From NCBI RefSeq assembly GCF_020422885.1, contig NZ_CP084622.1, positions 2,003,001 to 2,067,000 on the forward strand: a stretch of 64,000 bases of DNA. Direction: 5' to 3'. The position numbers and the translations under genes are program-made. The stretch comes from Mesobacillus sp. S13. GTDB taxonomy: Bacteria > Bacillota > Bacilli > Bacillales > Cytobacillaceae. Numbering within the stretch: the stretch's first letter is position 1; the number at the start of each line of letters is the position of its first letter. The notes beneath the pieces are model-generated. The model saw only the letters and a list, made by a program, of their open reading frames with translations, did not search any database and had not been told where the DNA came from. Of this stretch, positions 19,059-27,862 are shown piece after piece.

Positions 19059-20807
19059 ATGAGCGTATTCAAGGATTTATTATGGTATTTCAAGTCGGAG
19101 AAAAAGGCTTATTTGACAGGGATTTCACTACTGTTATTTGTGGCACTCCTGCAGCTTGTTCCGCCGCGGGTCATTGGAATAATAGTAGATGAGATAACCA
19201 ATGGGACGCTGACGGCCGGGAAACTGGGGAAATGGATTTTAGTGTTAGCGGGATCAGGACTGGCGATGTATTCACTTCGTTATTATTGGAGAATCATGAT
19301 TTTTGGTTCTGCGGTAAAGCTGGCACGATTGTTAAGAAATCGTCTGTATGCCCACTTTACGAGTATGTCGCAGTCTTTTTACCAAAAGAGAAGGACAGGG
19401 GACCTGATGGCTCATGCCACAAACGATTTATCTGCCATCCAGCAGACAGCAGGTGCTGGTGTCCTGACATTTGTTGACTCTGTCTCCACCGGAGGCTTCG
19501 TCATTATCGCGATGGCAGCGACAATCAGCTGGAAGCTGACCTTGATCGCTTTGATTCCAATGCCGTTCATGGCTTTGCTGACAAGCTGGTACGGGACAAT
19601 GCTTCATAAAAGGTTCCATAAAGCCCAGGAAGCATTCTCAGATTTGAATGATAAGACCCAGGAAAGCATCACGGGAATCAAGGTGATTAAGACCTTTGGC
19701 CAGGAAAAAGAAGATATCGAGGACTTCCGCAAACAGTCCGAAGATGTTGTAAAAAAGAACATTTCTGTTGCGAAGGTTGACGCATTATTTGACCCGACGA
19801 TTTCAATCATTGTCGGCATCTCATTCTTTTTATCAATTGCTTTTGGAGCAAGGTATGTGTTGAATGGTGAATTGACAATTGGCCAGCTTGTTTCATTCAC
19901 TTCCTATCTTGGCTTGTTGGTTTGGCCGATGCTCGCATTTGGATGGTTTTTTAATATCGTTGAAAGAGGCAGGGCCTCTTATGATCGTGTTTCTGCCTTA
20001 CTTGATGAAAAAATCGACATTCAGGATAAACCGGATGCACTGGATATGGTTCCAAATGGCGACATTAAATATGATATTGATTCCTTCACTTATCCTGGTG
20101 ATCCGGAAGCTTTATTGAAAGAAATCAAGTTTGCGCTTGGCAAAGGGCAAACGCTTGGGATTGTCGGCAAGACCGGTGCGGGGAAAACGACTTTATTGAA
20201 GCTGTTGATCCGCGAATTCGACCTTTCGGAAGGCAGCATCAGCATTGGAGGAAGAAGTATCCGTGATTATAAGATGGATCGATTGAGACAGGCGATTGGA
20301 TACGTCCCGCAGGATCATTTCCTTTTTTCAGCGACAGTCCGAGATAACATCGCCTTCGCAGATCCTACTGTCGATGAGGAGGTCATCTATAGTTCTGCCA
20401 GAGTGGCAAACATCCATGATGATATTCTTGAATTTACGGAAGGTTATCAAACTGTAGTAGGAGAGCGAGGGGTTTCACTCTCAGGCGGGCAGAAGCAGCG
20501 GATCTCGATTGCCCGTGCACTGGTGATGAATCCGGAAATCCTCATTCTCGACGATTCCTTATCGGCGGTCGACGCGAAAACGGAGGAACAAATATTATCA
20601 GCACTGAAAGAAAATCGTAAGGACAAGACAACCATTATCACGGCACACAGATTGAGCGCTATTCACCATGCCGATTTGATCGTCGTCCTTGAAAATGGCC
20701 GAATTGCTGAGCGCGGAACTCACGATCAATTAATGGAGCATGACGGTTGGTACAAGGATATGTATTTGAGACAGCAGCTTGAAGAGCTTGTCGAGCAGGG
20801 AGGGTGA
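19059..20807 (+). CDS. heterodimeric ABC exporter subunit (degenerate-site half, BmrC/YheI-like)
   Basis: 582 residues: a six-helix exporter membrane domain (to about 310) and an ATPase domain. Walker A GIVGKTGAGKTT and signature LSGGQKQR are intact, but the residue after Walker B is Asp (LILDDSLSAVD), not the catalytic Glu. That is the usual degenerate half of heterodimeric exporters such as BmrC/BmrD of Bacillus subtilis. ATG chosen after GGGGG; an upstream TTG has no site. Partner starts 3 bp after the stop. Likely multidrug or lipid export; the substrate is not shown by the sequence. Confidence 0.92.
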   Translation: MSVFKDLLWYFKSEKKAYLTGISLLLFVALLQLVPPRVIGIIVDEITNGTLTAGKLGKWILVLAGSGLAMYSLRYYWRIMIFGSAVKLARLLRNRLYAHFTSMSQSFYQKRRTGDLMAHATNDLSAIQQTAGAGVLTFVDSVSTGGFVIIAMAATISWKLTLIALIPMPFMALLTSWYGTMLHKRFHKAQEAFSDLNDKTQESITGIKVIKTFGQEKEDIEDFRKQSEDVVKKNISVAKVDALFDPTISIIVGISFFLSIAFGARYVLNGELTIGQLVSFTSYLGLLVWPMLAFGWFFNIVERGRASYDRVSALLDEKIDIQDKPDALDMVPNGDIKYDIDSFTYPGDPEALLKEIKFALGKGQTLGIVGKTGAGKTTLLKLLIREFDLSEGSISIGGRSIRDYKMDRLRQAIGYVPQDHFLFSATVRDNIAFADPTVDEEVIYSSARVANIHDDILEFTEGYQTVVGERGVSLSGGQKQRISIARALVMNPEILILDDSLSAVDAKTEEQILSALKENRKDKTTIITAHRLSAIHHADLIVVLENGRIAERGTHDQLMEHDGWYKDMYLRQQLEELVEQGG

Positions 20808-20810
20808 CCA

Positions 20811-22604
20811 ATGGAAAAAACGCCTGTATTAAACGCGAAAGAGCAGCGTTCTGTGCTGTTCCGGCTTCTTGCCTATGGAAAACCGCATCTAAAGATGATT
20901 TTTGTCGCCTTCGGATTCCTGCTGCTCGCAACAGTTGGTGACGTGCTAGGACCGATATTGGTGAAAATTTTCATCGATGATTACTTGAGGGAAGGCTACT
21001 TACCTTTCCAGCCATTGTTGATGCTCGGAGCTGCCTATATTGGCATCCAGATTCTCAATGTGCTCGTTTCATATTTTCAGCTTTTGAAGTTCCAGGAGAT
21101 TGCGCTGAAAATCATCCAGCAAATGAGGATTGATGTTTTTACGAAGGTGCAGCAGCTTGGATTGAAATATTTCGATAAAACTCCTGCTGGCTCTCTTGTA
21201 TCAAGGGTTACGAATGATACCGAAGCGATCAAGGATATGTTCGTCAGCGTCATTGCGACTTTTATCCAAAGCGGATTCCTGCTGTTCGGGATCTTTGTTG
21301 CGATGTTCGTCCTGAATGTAAAGCTGGCACTGTTCACGATGCTGATTTTACCGTTCATCGTGTTCATCATGAGTTTGTACCGCAAACTTAGTTCAAGATT
21401 TTACCAGGATATGCGAGAACGCCTTAGCCAGCTGAATGCAAAGCTCAGTGAATCTCTTCAGGGCATGTCGATTATCCAGATGTTCCGACAAGAAGAAAGA
21501 TTGAAAAAAGAATTCGGAGAAATTAACGATAAACATTTTGATGCTGGGATGAGAAACATCAAGGCAGATGGACTACTATTGCGCCCGGCAGTTGACCTTG
21601 TCTACATTTTAGCTCTGATAATTGTGCTCAGCTTTTTCGGTGTTACTTCCTTCGACAGTCCTATTGAAATTGGGGTGTTGTATGCATTCATCAATTATCT
21701 CGATCGCTTTTTCGAGCCGGTGAACAATATGATGATGAGACTTTCCATGTACCAGCAGGCTATTGTTGCTGCCTCACGTGTTTTCAAGCTGCTTGATGAA
21801 GAGGAGCTTGCTCCAGGGCAAACTGGGACGGAAGTGGATAAAATCAATGAAGGTAAAATTGAATTCAAGGATGTCAGTTTTTCATATGATGGAAAAAGGG
21901 ATGTTTTGAAAAACATCAGTTTCACTGTCAATCCTGGGGAAACTCTTGCCTTTGTCGGCCACACCGGAAGCGGGAAAAGCTCGATTATCAATCTGCTGAT
22001 GCGTTTTTATGAATTTGAACGTGGGGATATTCTTATTGATGATCATTCAATAAAAAGCTATCCGGTAAAAGAGTTGCGGCAGAAAATGGGGCTTGTCCTA
22101 CAGGATCCGTTCTTGTTCTATGGAACAATCGGAGATAATATCAGGCTGCACAATAGCGACCTGTCTGAAGAGGATATAAGGAGGGCGGCTGAATTCGTCC
22201 AGGCGGATTCCTTCATTGACAAACTGGAAGATGGATACTCACAAAAAGTGACCGAGCGAGGCTCCACTTTTTCAAGCGGTCAGAGGCAATTGATCGCTTT
22301 TGCAAGGACAATTGCGGCTAACCCGAAAATCCTTGTGCTGGATGAAGCGACTGCAAACATTGATACAGAAACCGAAGAGGCCATCCAGGCGGCGCTTGCC
22401 AAGATGCGAAAGGGCAGGACGACAATCGCCATTGCCCACAGACTTTCCACCATCCAGGATGCAGACCAGATTATCGTCCTACATCATGGGGAAATCGTTG
22501 AGCACGGAACACATCAAGAATTGCTTGCCCAACAGGGGCTTTACCACAAGATGTATCTCCTGCAGAACGGTTCAGTCGAACGCTTGGAAGATGTAGTAGG
22601 ATAA
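20811..22604 (+). CDS. heterodimeric ABC exporter subunit (catalytic half, BmrD/YheH-like)
   Basis: 597 residues, same architecture as its neighbour. Walker A FVGHTGSGKSS, Walker B LVLDEATANID with the catalytic Glu, but the signature is FSSGQRQL rather than LSGGQ. The two subunits therefore together carry one consensus and one altered ATP site. GGGAGGGTG precedes the ATG. Shorter than Bacillus subtilis BmrD (about 670), so orthology is not assured. Followed by a terminator at 22621. Confidence 0.92.
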   Translation: MEKTPVLNAKEQRSVLFRLLAYGKPHLKMIFVAFGFLLLATVGDVLGPILVKIFIDDYLREGYLPFQPLLMLGAAYIGIQILNVLVSYFQLLKFQEIALKIIQQMRIDVFTKVQQLGLKYFDKTPAGSLVSRVTNDTEAIKDMFVSVIATFIQSGFLLFGIFVAMFVLNVKLALFTMLILPFIVFIMSLYRKLSSRFYQDMRERLSQLNAKLSESLQGMSIIQMFRQEERLKKEFGEINDKHFDAGMRNIKADGLLLRPAVDLVYILALIIVLSFFGVTSFDSPIEIGVLYAFINYLDRFFEPVNNMMMRLSMYQQAIVAASRVFKLLDEEELAPGQTGTEVDKINEGKIEFKDVSFSYDGKRDVLKNISFTVNPGETLAFVGHTGSGKSSIINLLMRFYEFERGDILIDDHSIKSYPVKELRQKMGLVLQDPFLFYGTIGDNIRLHNSDLSEEDIRRAAEFVQADSFIDKLEDGYSQKVTERGSTFSSGQRQLIAFARTIAANPKILVLDEATANIDTETEEAIQAALAKMRKGRTTIAIAHRLSTIQDADQIIVLHHGEIVEHGTHQELLAQQGLYHKMYLLQNGSVERLEDVVG

Positions 22605-22620
22605 TAATTATAGGATGTGA

Positions 22621-22657
22621 AATGGCGATTGCTAATTGGTAATCGTCATTATTTTTA
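22621..22657 (+). terminator. terminator of the ABC exporter operon
   Basis: AATGGCGATT, loop GCTAATTGGT, AATCGTCATT (10 pairs, one G-T), then ATTTTT. Confidence 0.75.
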
Positions 22658-22828
22658 AATAATGAAAATATGTACTACTACCTTATGAATAATCTGAAAT
22701 GGTATCTCTTGTTGTGTTGGACTGGCAAGTTTAGAGAACAATGCTAAGGGCAGATATGAAACTTTTCGACCTAGGAATCGTACTATTATTGATCATCCAT
22801 TAATGTAATAGAGGAAGAGGGAAATAAG

Positions 22829-22945
22829 ATGGGATTGAAGGGTATGATAAAGAAGGAAATTAAAAAACAAATAAAGAAGCAAATAACAAAGAAAGCTGGA
22901 AAGAGTGCAGGTAAAATAATCGGAAAAGTTATGAAGAAGTTTTAG
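22829..22945 (+). CDS. very basic 38-residue peptide
   Basis: ATG with GAGGAAGAGGGAAATAAG upstream. The peptide has 14 Lys and one Glu in 38 residues. Its first half is a repeated four-residue pattern (IKKE, IKKQ, IKKQ, ITKK; Ile at 7, 11, 15 and 19) predicted to form a helix with one greasy edge; the second half is KAGKSAGKIIGKVMKKF. No signal peptide, Cys or leader. It could be a leaderless membrane-active peptide, a nucleic-acid-binding peptide, or a small morphogenetic protein. It has its own strong terminator and follows an ABC exporter operon. Confidence 0.6.
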   Translation: MGLKGMIKKEIKKQIKKQITKKAGKSAGKIIGKVMKKF

Positions 22946-22963
22946 GTTTTGTGTGAGAAAAAT

Positions 22964-23000
22964 AAAACAGCTATACGCTTATGGCGTTTAGCTGTTTTTT
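22964..23000 (+). terminator. terminator after the basic peptide gene
   Basis: AACAGCTATACGC, short loop, GCGTTTAGCTGTT followed by T residues. The stem spans about 12 pairs with one mismatch. It overlaps the stop codon of the convergent Spo0E-like gene. Confidence 0.8.
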
Positions 23001-23169
23001 AGTGGGCTGCTATCTTTTTTATATATACCCGGTTATATTCATTGAGTAGTTCATCAAGTTCCTGGCTGTAAGTGATCGCAATGGAGGAATTCAGGCCGTT
23101 CTGTGAAGCGATTTGTATCAGCTCTTCGCGTTTCTTTTCAATAAGGGTGATCAGTTGCTCTTTAGACAA
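22999..23169 (-). CDS. Spo0E-like sporulation regulatory protein (aspartyl-phosphate phosphatase)
   Basis: 56 residues from TTG, with AAAGGA about 8 bases upstream. The order LITLIEKKREELIQIA, then SQELDELLNEYNRV is the Spo0E family signature: two helices, with SQELD containing the residues that dephosphorylate Spo0A~P. Length matches short members such as YnzD and YisI. It would delay entry into sporulation. Convergent with the basic peptide gene. A perfect 8+8 inverted repeat lies 87 bp upstream (23256-23275). Confidence 0.88.
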   Translation of the reverse strand: MSKEQLITLIEKKREELIQIASQNGLNSSIAITYSQELDELLNEYNRVYIKKIAAH

Positions 23170-23470
23170 TGTGAAAATCCTTTCTTGTTTTATCTCTCGG
23201 CAGTATATTAAATCAGTTTATGTAAATTCGTTATAAATATAGAAATTATTACAAGTGCTATATTAGTATATAGCATATACTGCCAAATTTCAAAAGAAAC
23301 ATTTGTAAAATATTTTCCTGTAAAAAATATACACCATCATTAATTACCCAGTTTTTTAGAAGGTAAACACCTTTTTAATAGAAATTAATAATTTGTTCAC
23401 AGTTAAACTATAATAATAGTAAATGGTTTTGTTAGAATGGGACTAACGAATATGAACTGGAGATGGAAAG
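23170..23470. other. divergent intergenic region, Spo0E-like/ccdA
   Basis: AT-rich, no gene. It holds a perfect inverted repeat TGCTATAT-TAGT-ATATAGCA at 23256-23275, a candidate operator for the Spo0E-like gene, and a TATAAT at 23409-23414 that could be the -10 of ccdA. Confidence 0.45.
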
Positions 23471-24178
23471 ATGACAGATATAAATATTTTCATTGCAATG
23501 GGCGCGGGCTTCCTGAGCTTTATTTCTCCATGCTGCTTGCCCCTTTATCCGGCATTTTTATCTTATATTACCGGGATGTCCGTCGGAGAACTGAAGAGCG
23601 AAAATGCAATGCTGCAAAAGCGCAGCCTGCTCCATACCTTATTTTTCCTGCTGGGCTTTTCGGTGATTTTCATTGCGATTGGCTTCGGGACTTCATTTGT
23701 AGGACAATTTTTCATACAGTACCAGGATCTTATCCGTCAGCTGGGTGCGATCTTCATTGTTGCATTCGGTTTAATGGTCATTGGTTTCTTTAAGCCTGAA
23801 TTTCTGATGAAAGACCGCAAAATAGAATTCAAGAACCGCCCATCAGGTTATTTTGGGTCCTCTTTAATCGGTATGGCATTTGCAGCAGGATGGACGCCAT
23901 GTACTGGTCCGATCCTTGCTTCGGTCATTCTGCTTGCGAGCTCTAACCCTGGGTCGGGTATGCTGTATATGATCGCCTATACACTTGGTTTTGCGATTCC
24001 TTTCTTCATTCTTTCTTTCTTTATCGGAAAAATGCAGTGGATCCGTAAGCATAATGTGAAAATTGTTAAAATCGGCGGCTATATCATGATAGTTGTCGGA
24101 ATCATGCTGTTCTTCGATTGGATGACGAAGCTGATTTCGATTCTTTCCATGTTTTTTGGGGATTTTACAGGTTTTTAA
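23471..24178 (+). CDS. ccdA: cytochrome c biogenesis protein CcdA
   Basis: 235 residues, six membrane segments. The two redox cysteine regions are SPCCLPLYP (Cys21/Cys22) and [11 protein letters not shown] (Cys144). CcdA carries electrons across the membrane to reduce apocytochrome c and, in Bacillus, also serves spore maturation through StoA. Followed by yneI and ccdC in the order known from Bacillus subtilis, with a 183-bp gap before yneI that may hold another promoter. Confidence 0.95.
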   Translation: MTDINIFIAMGAGFLSFISPCCLPLYPAFLSYITGMSVGELKSENAMLQKRSLLHTLFFLLGFSVIFIAIGFGTSFVGQFFIQYQDLIRQLGAIFIVAFGLMVIGFFKPEFLMKDRKIEFKNRPSGYFGSSLIGMAFAAGWTPCTGPILASVILLASSNPGSGMLYMIAYTLGFAIPFFILSFFIGKMQWIRKHNVKIVKIGGYIMIVVGIMLFFDWMTKLISILSMFFGDFTGF

Positions 24179-24361
24179 TAGGCATAAATATTATTGAGTT
24201 CTGGGGCTATATAAGGGGATCCTCATAAGATGTTTTTTCGATGTGAGAATTTTGTCGGTGTCTTTACATTGAAAATAATGGTTAAATATAGTTATATAGT
24301 AATTGAGGGAAGAACTTAACAGAGTAATATACTTGTTGTGATTGTCGGGGAGGATACAGCG

Positions 24362-24721
24362 ATGGCCAGAATTTTGATAGTTGACGACGCAAAATTTATG
24401 AGAATCACCTTAACCAATATTCTGAAGAAAGCGAATCACGAGATAGTAGGGGAAGCTGAAAATGGAAGAGAAGCAGTAGCGCTGTATCGCGAACTGAAAC
24501 CCGACCTTGTGACAATGGACATTACGATGCCGGAAATGAGCGGTCTGGATGCTGTAAAAGAAATCAAGAAGGATTTCAAGGATGCAAAAATCATCATGTG
24601 CTCAGCCATGGGCCAGCAGAAAATGGTTGTGGATGCCATAGAGGCGGGTGCAAAGGATTTTATCGTTAAGCCATTCGATGATTCACAGGTAGTCGATTCG
24701 GTATCAAGAGTATTAAGATAA
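24362..24721 (+). CDS. yneI: CheY-like response regulator YneI (CcdB)
   Basis: 119 residues from ATG 24362, after GGGGAGG. Complete receiver: Asp8/Asp9 in IVDDAKFMR, phosphoacceptor Asp53 in TMDITMPEMSG, Ser81 in CSAMGQQ and Lys103 in IVKPF. No output domain. In Bacillus subtilis this gene lies between ccdA and ccdC but is not needed for cytochrome c synthesis. Closed by a strong terminator, so ccdC has its own promoter or read-through. Confidence 0.92.
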   Translation: MARILIVDDAKFMRITLTNILKKANHEIVGEAENGREAVALYRELKPDLVTMDITMPEMSGLDAVKEIKKDFKDAKIIMCSAMGQQKMVVDAIEAGAKDFIVKPFDDSQVVDSVSRVLR

Positions 24722-24759
24722 AAAAAGCCATTTAAGCCTATCTTAAATGGCTTTTTTTC
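24721..24759 (+). terminator. terminator between yneI and ccdC
   Basis: AAAAAGCCATTTAAG, loop CCTAT, CTTAAATGGCTTTTTTT: a perfect stem of at least 14 pairs. Confidence 0.92.
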
Positions 24760-24802
24760 ATTATAATAATGTGGAAAACTATAATAAGGGATGAAGTAAA
24801 AA

Positions 24803-25285
24803 ATGAATTATGTTCTGGCGTCAACCGTAGGAGCAGTTGGCATGGCCATCTTTGTGACATTCATGAGAATGAAGGCTGCCAAAAAGCCTGCCTCAGCCAA
24901 GAAAATTATCTTACCGCCAATCTTCATGAGCACTGGTGCGCTTATGTTCATTTTTCCAATGTTCCGGGTACATTCCTTACAGATCATAGAGGCACTAACA
25001 GTTGGGATGCTATTTTCGATTCTGCTTATCAAGACCTCTAAATTTGAAGTGCGAGGCAGGGAAATCTTTTTAAAGAGATCCAAGGCATTTGCCTTCATCT
25101 TAATCGGTCTGTTAATCGTACGTGTAATCGCTAAACTAGTGCTAAGCAGCTCATTCGATGTCGGTGAACTGGGCGGCATGTTCTGGATTCTCGCATTTGG
25201 AATGATCGTTCCTTGGCGAGTCGCGATGTATGTTCAATTTAAAAAGCTTCAAAATGAATTGCATAGTGGAACAAATATGAATTAA
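24803..25285 (+). CDS. ccdC: CcdC family membrane protein
   Basis: 160 residues with about five hydrophobic segments (for example TVGAVGMAIFVTFMR at the start and FAFILIGLLIVRVIAKLV). Position after ccdA-yneI and size match CcdC/YneJ (DUF1453 type) of Bacillus, which is linked to cytochrome c maturation by location, though its exact role is not settled. Confidence 0.88.
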   Translation: MNYVLASTVGAVGMAIFVTFMRMKAAKKPASAKKIILPPIFMSTGALMFIFPMFRVHSLQIIEALTVGMLFSILLIKTSKFEVRGREIFLKRSKAFAFILIGLLIVRVIAKLVLSSSFDVGELGGMFWILAFGMIVPWRVAMYVQFKKLQNELHSGTNMN

Positions 25286-25289
25286 TCAG

Positions 25290-25318
25290 AACCCTTGCCA
25301 GGCGGCAATGGTTTTTTG
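25290..25318 (+). terminator. terminator after ccdC
   Basis: AACCCTTGCC and GGCAATGGTT pair with one mismatch over a short loop, followed by a T run. Confidence 0.7.
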
Positions 25319-25446
25319 CTTTTTCGTTCAGTAATGGAAATTTTGGATATAAATGTATTTTCCTTAATGGTATGATGGAATTAATTGAATTTTTAAAAAT
25401 GTTGTTGCTTGATAATCGGGTGTTTGTGTTTGAAAGGAGATATATT

Positions 25447-25989
25447 GTGTTAGATATTCAGGCTGTTTTTATAGATCGTGACGGGACACTAGGCGGGAGT
25501 GACAAAGTGATTTATCCTGGGGATTTTGAGTTATTTCCCGGTGTCCAGGTTTCAATCAATCTTTTAAAAGACAACCATATACTAGTCTTTTCTTTTACGA
25601 ACCAGCCAGGTATTGCGATGGGGGAAGCTACTGTTGATCAGTTTGAATATGAGTTGAATTCTTTTGGGTTCCATAAGTTGTACCTTTGTCCTCACCGCCA
25701 TGATGAAGGATGTGTATGCAGGAAGCCTTCTGCTGGCATGTTGAAAAAAGCTGCTGATGAACATGCCCTAGATTTGGGGCGATGTGTGGTGATTGGGGAC
25801 CGGTGGACGGACTTGCTGGCTGCTGATGAAGCAGGCTGTTTAAAGATTTTAGTCAAAACGGGCAGCGGCCAGGAAGCCTACGATAAATACATAAACCAAC
25901 AGTATTTTGGTCGATGGGGTCAAGTTCACCCAGATTTTATTGCCGCGGATTTAAATGAAGCTATAAGCTGGATCATGAGGGAGGGGTAA
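25447..25989 (+). CDS. HAD-IIIA family hydrolase
   Basis: About 180 residues from GTG 25447, with AAAGGAG 8 bases upstream. HAD motif I is FIDRDGTLGG (nucleophile and acid Asp), motif II is FSFTNQPG, and the region PHRHDEGCVCRKPS is the zinc-binding loop of the GmhB/HisB-N type, with Lys in RKPS as motif III and GDRWTDLLAA as motif IV. Probably a sugar-phosphate or histidinol-phosphate-like phosphatase; substrate unknown. Starts a three-gene set with the 46-residue protein and the metallopeptidase. Confidence 0.88.
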   Translation: MLDIQAVFIDRDGTLGGSDKVIYPGDFELFPGVQVSINLLKDNHILVFSFTNQPGIAMGEATVDQFEYELNSFGFHKLYLCPHRHDEGCVCRKPSAGMLKKAADEHALDLGRCVVIGDRWTDLLAADEAGCLKILVKTGSGQEAYDKYINQQYFGRWGQVHPDFIAADLNEAISWIMREG

Positions 25990-25993
25990 AGAA

Positions 25994-26134
25994 GTGACCG
26001 TCATTATAGCCATTCTTTTATTTGGACTTATGGTCGATTTTACTAAGCTCAGGAAGCAAAATGAGAAAATGATTGAGCAAAACGAAAAAATGATTTCATT
26101 GCTTGAGGAACAGGCGAATAGAGGGAAAGAATGA
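25994..26134 (+). CDS. small membrane-anchored coiled-coil protein (46 aa)
   Basis: GTG start after GGAGGGG, four bases after the HAD stop. One hydrophobic segment (VIIAILLFGLMVDF) is followed by a heptad-like run (KLRKQNEKMIEQNEKMISLL). The stop overlaps the ATG of the next gene (ATGA). Such short membrane-plus-coiled-coil proteins often act as adaptors; function unknown. Confidence 0.65.
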   Translation: MTVIIAILLFGLMVDFTKLRKQNEKMIEQNEKMISLLEEQANRGKE

Positions 26135-27033
26135 GCCGGAGGAATATAAGATTTTGGGTGATAATTTTTTCTATCATACTAACCATATTTTTGGTGAGTA
26201 TTTTTGGAATCCTTAAGCTGTTCCAAAAGGAGCTGAATGCAAGTACAGGAGGAAATGAAACTTTTTATACAACAGCTAAAGCTTTTTTTACTTTAAATTA
26301 TGACAGTGAGTTAGAGAAGAAACTGAAAGCTGAAAGCATGAAGCGTAAGTACGAACATGTTTCGATATTTTATCAGGAAGAGAATGAGAAGTTGATTCCA
26401 ATGACAGTTGAAACACTGCAGTGGGCAGAAGAGATGTCTAGTGGATTACTTGGAAGGTACGAAAAAAATCCTATCGATCTGATTTTTATGGATAGGGAGC
26501 ACTTACAAAAACTTTCGAATTTGGATGGTGTATCCGGATATTATTCCAATTTTGATAAAGTAATGGGGATCCATGTTCATCCTGAAAATGTGGAGAGCAT
26601 TTTAGAAACTCCGCTAAGTTATTTTCAAAGACCGATTCTTCATGAATACGCGCATTACGCTACCTTCAGAAAAATAGAGGAAGCCGGCGCGTTTGCTGAT
26701 TTGTTTCCGCTATGGTTCATTGAGGGAATTGCAGAATATGTTGCGAGCGATCAGACTGAGGTACATTATGATGTAAACCAATACGAAATCCTCCCTCTAG
26801 AAAGCATCACCTGGGGAGATGGCTGGAAGGAAGCTCGCCAAATCGAAACAACAGACCCCTACATGCAAAGTTATCTATCAGTAAATTATTTGATACAGGT
26901 ATTTGGCGAGGATATTTTAGTGGAATTAATCCAGAAGACGAACGATACCGAGGGTTTTTATACAGTTCTGGAAAAAATCACTGGAAAGCCGGTTGCAGAA
27001 TTTGAACAAGAAGTACTTGATTACTATCGTTAA
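26131..27033 (+). CDS. membrane-anchored gluzincin metallopeptidase (peptidase MA-like)
   Basis: 300 residues. N-terminal membrane anchor (about 7-30), extracellular catalytic part with HEYAHYA (HExxH zinc motif) and, 25-30 residues later, WFIEGIAEYVAS, which supplies the third zinc ligand Glu. This arrangement is that of the peptidase MA family. ATGA overlap with the preceding small gene and AGAGGGA upstream. Likely acts on the outside of the membrane or in the wall; substrate unknown. Confidence 0.88.
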   Translation: MSRRNIRFWVIIFSIILTIFLVSIFGILKLFQKELNASTGGNETFYTTAKAFFTLNYDSELEKKLKAESMKRKYEHVSIFYQEENEKLIPMTVETLQWAEEMSSGLLGRYEKNPIDLIFMDREHLQKLSNLDGVSGYYSNFDKVMGIHVHPENVESILETPLSYFQRPILHEYAHYATFRKIEEAGAFADLFPLWFIEGIAEYVASDQTEVHYDVNQYEILPLESITWGDGWKEARQIETTDPYMQSYLSVNYLIQVFGEDILVELIQKTNDTEGFYTVLEKITGKPVAEFEQEVLDYYR

Positions 27034-27166
27034 ATGAACTCTCTGAAAGGTGGCGATTGAGATGGAACAGGCGAGAAGAATCAGGAATATCAAAAAAACA
27101 ATGGAGAACATCTCAGCGTGAATGATAGGGAGTGCTTGATGTTCTCAAAAACTTGGAGGAGCATTC

Positions 27167-27796
27167 ATGTTAAATAAACAAGGTTTTGATTTGTGGGCAG
27201 ACGGCTATGACCAAACAGTCCAGGTTAGTGAAGAAAATGGAGTATACCCATTTGCGGGGTATCATGCCATCTTGAATACAATTTTTAATGATGTGATGGA
27301 AAAGGAAAATGCGAGAGTACTGGATATCGGCTTTGGAACAGGAGTTTTAACATCAAAGCTGTATGAAAATGGCCATCATATCGATGGAATCGATTTTTCA
27401 GAGAGAATGATTGCCCTGGCACAGGCAAAAATGCCGAAAGCAAGTCTAATAGAATGGGATATTGCTAACGGCTTGCCAGCGGAAATTAAAGGTTTGCAGT
27501 ATGACTTTATTCTAAGTACATATGCACTGCACCATTTAACTGACGAAGAGAAGGTTTCTTTTATTAAGGAATTATTGCCATTGCTAACGGATGGAGGCAA
27601 AATCCTGATCGGGGACATTGCCTTTGAAACGAGGAAGCATCTCGAAATCTGTAAAAATGACAGCAAAGACTTCTGGGATGATGATGAATTTTACTTTGTA
27701 TTCAATGAGATCTGTTCTGATTTAGCGGATAGCTGCAAACTGGAATTCCTGCCGATGTCCCATTGTGGCGGAGTGATAGAGGTTAGGAAGAAATGA
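27167..27796 (+). CDS. class I SAM-dependent methyltransferase
   Basis: 209 residues. SAM motif I VLDIGFGTGVLTSKL, motif II DGIDFSERM, and TYALHHLTDEEKVSF, which closely resembles the YrrT protein in this window. GGAGGAG lies 7 bases before the ATG. The acceptor substrate is unknown; the similarity suggests a paralogue of YrrT by old duplication. Single gene. Confidence 0.87.
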   Translation: MLNKQGFDLWADGYDQTVQVSEENGVYPFAGYHAILNTIFNDVMEKENARVLDIGFGTGVLTSKLYENGHHIDGIDFSERMIALAQAKMPKASLIEWDIANGLPAEIKGLQYDFILSTYALHHLTDEEKVSFIKELLPLLTDGGKILIGDIAFETRKHLEICKNDSKDFWDDDEFYFVFNEICSDLADSCKLEFLPMSHCGGVIEVRKK

Positions 27797-27862
27797 TTGG
27801 GTTAGCACTGCTTTTGTAAGGCAGTGCTTGTTCTATTTTGAAAAAATGGAGGCAGATCCAGT

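Noticed and set aside
27062..27121. 19-codon frame between the metallopeptidase and the methyltransferase genes
   Set aside because: A weak ribosome binding site exists, but the size and lack of context give too little support.
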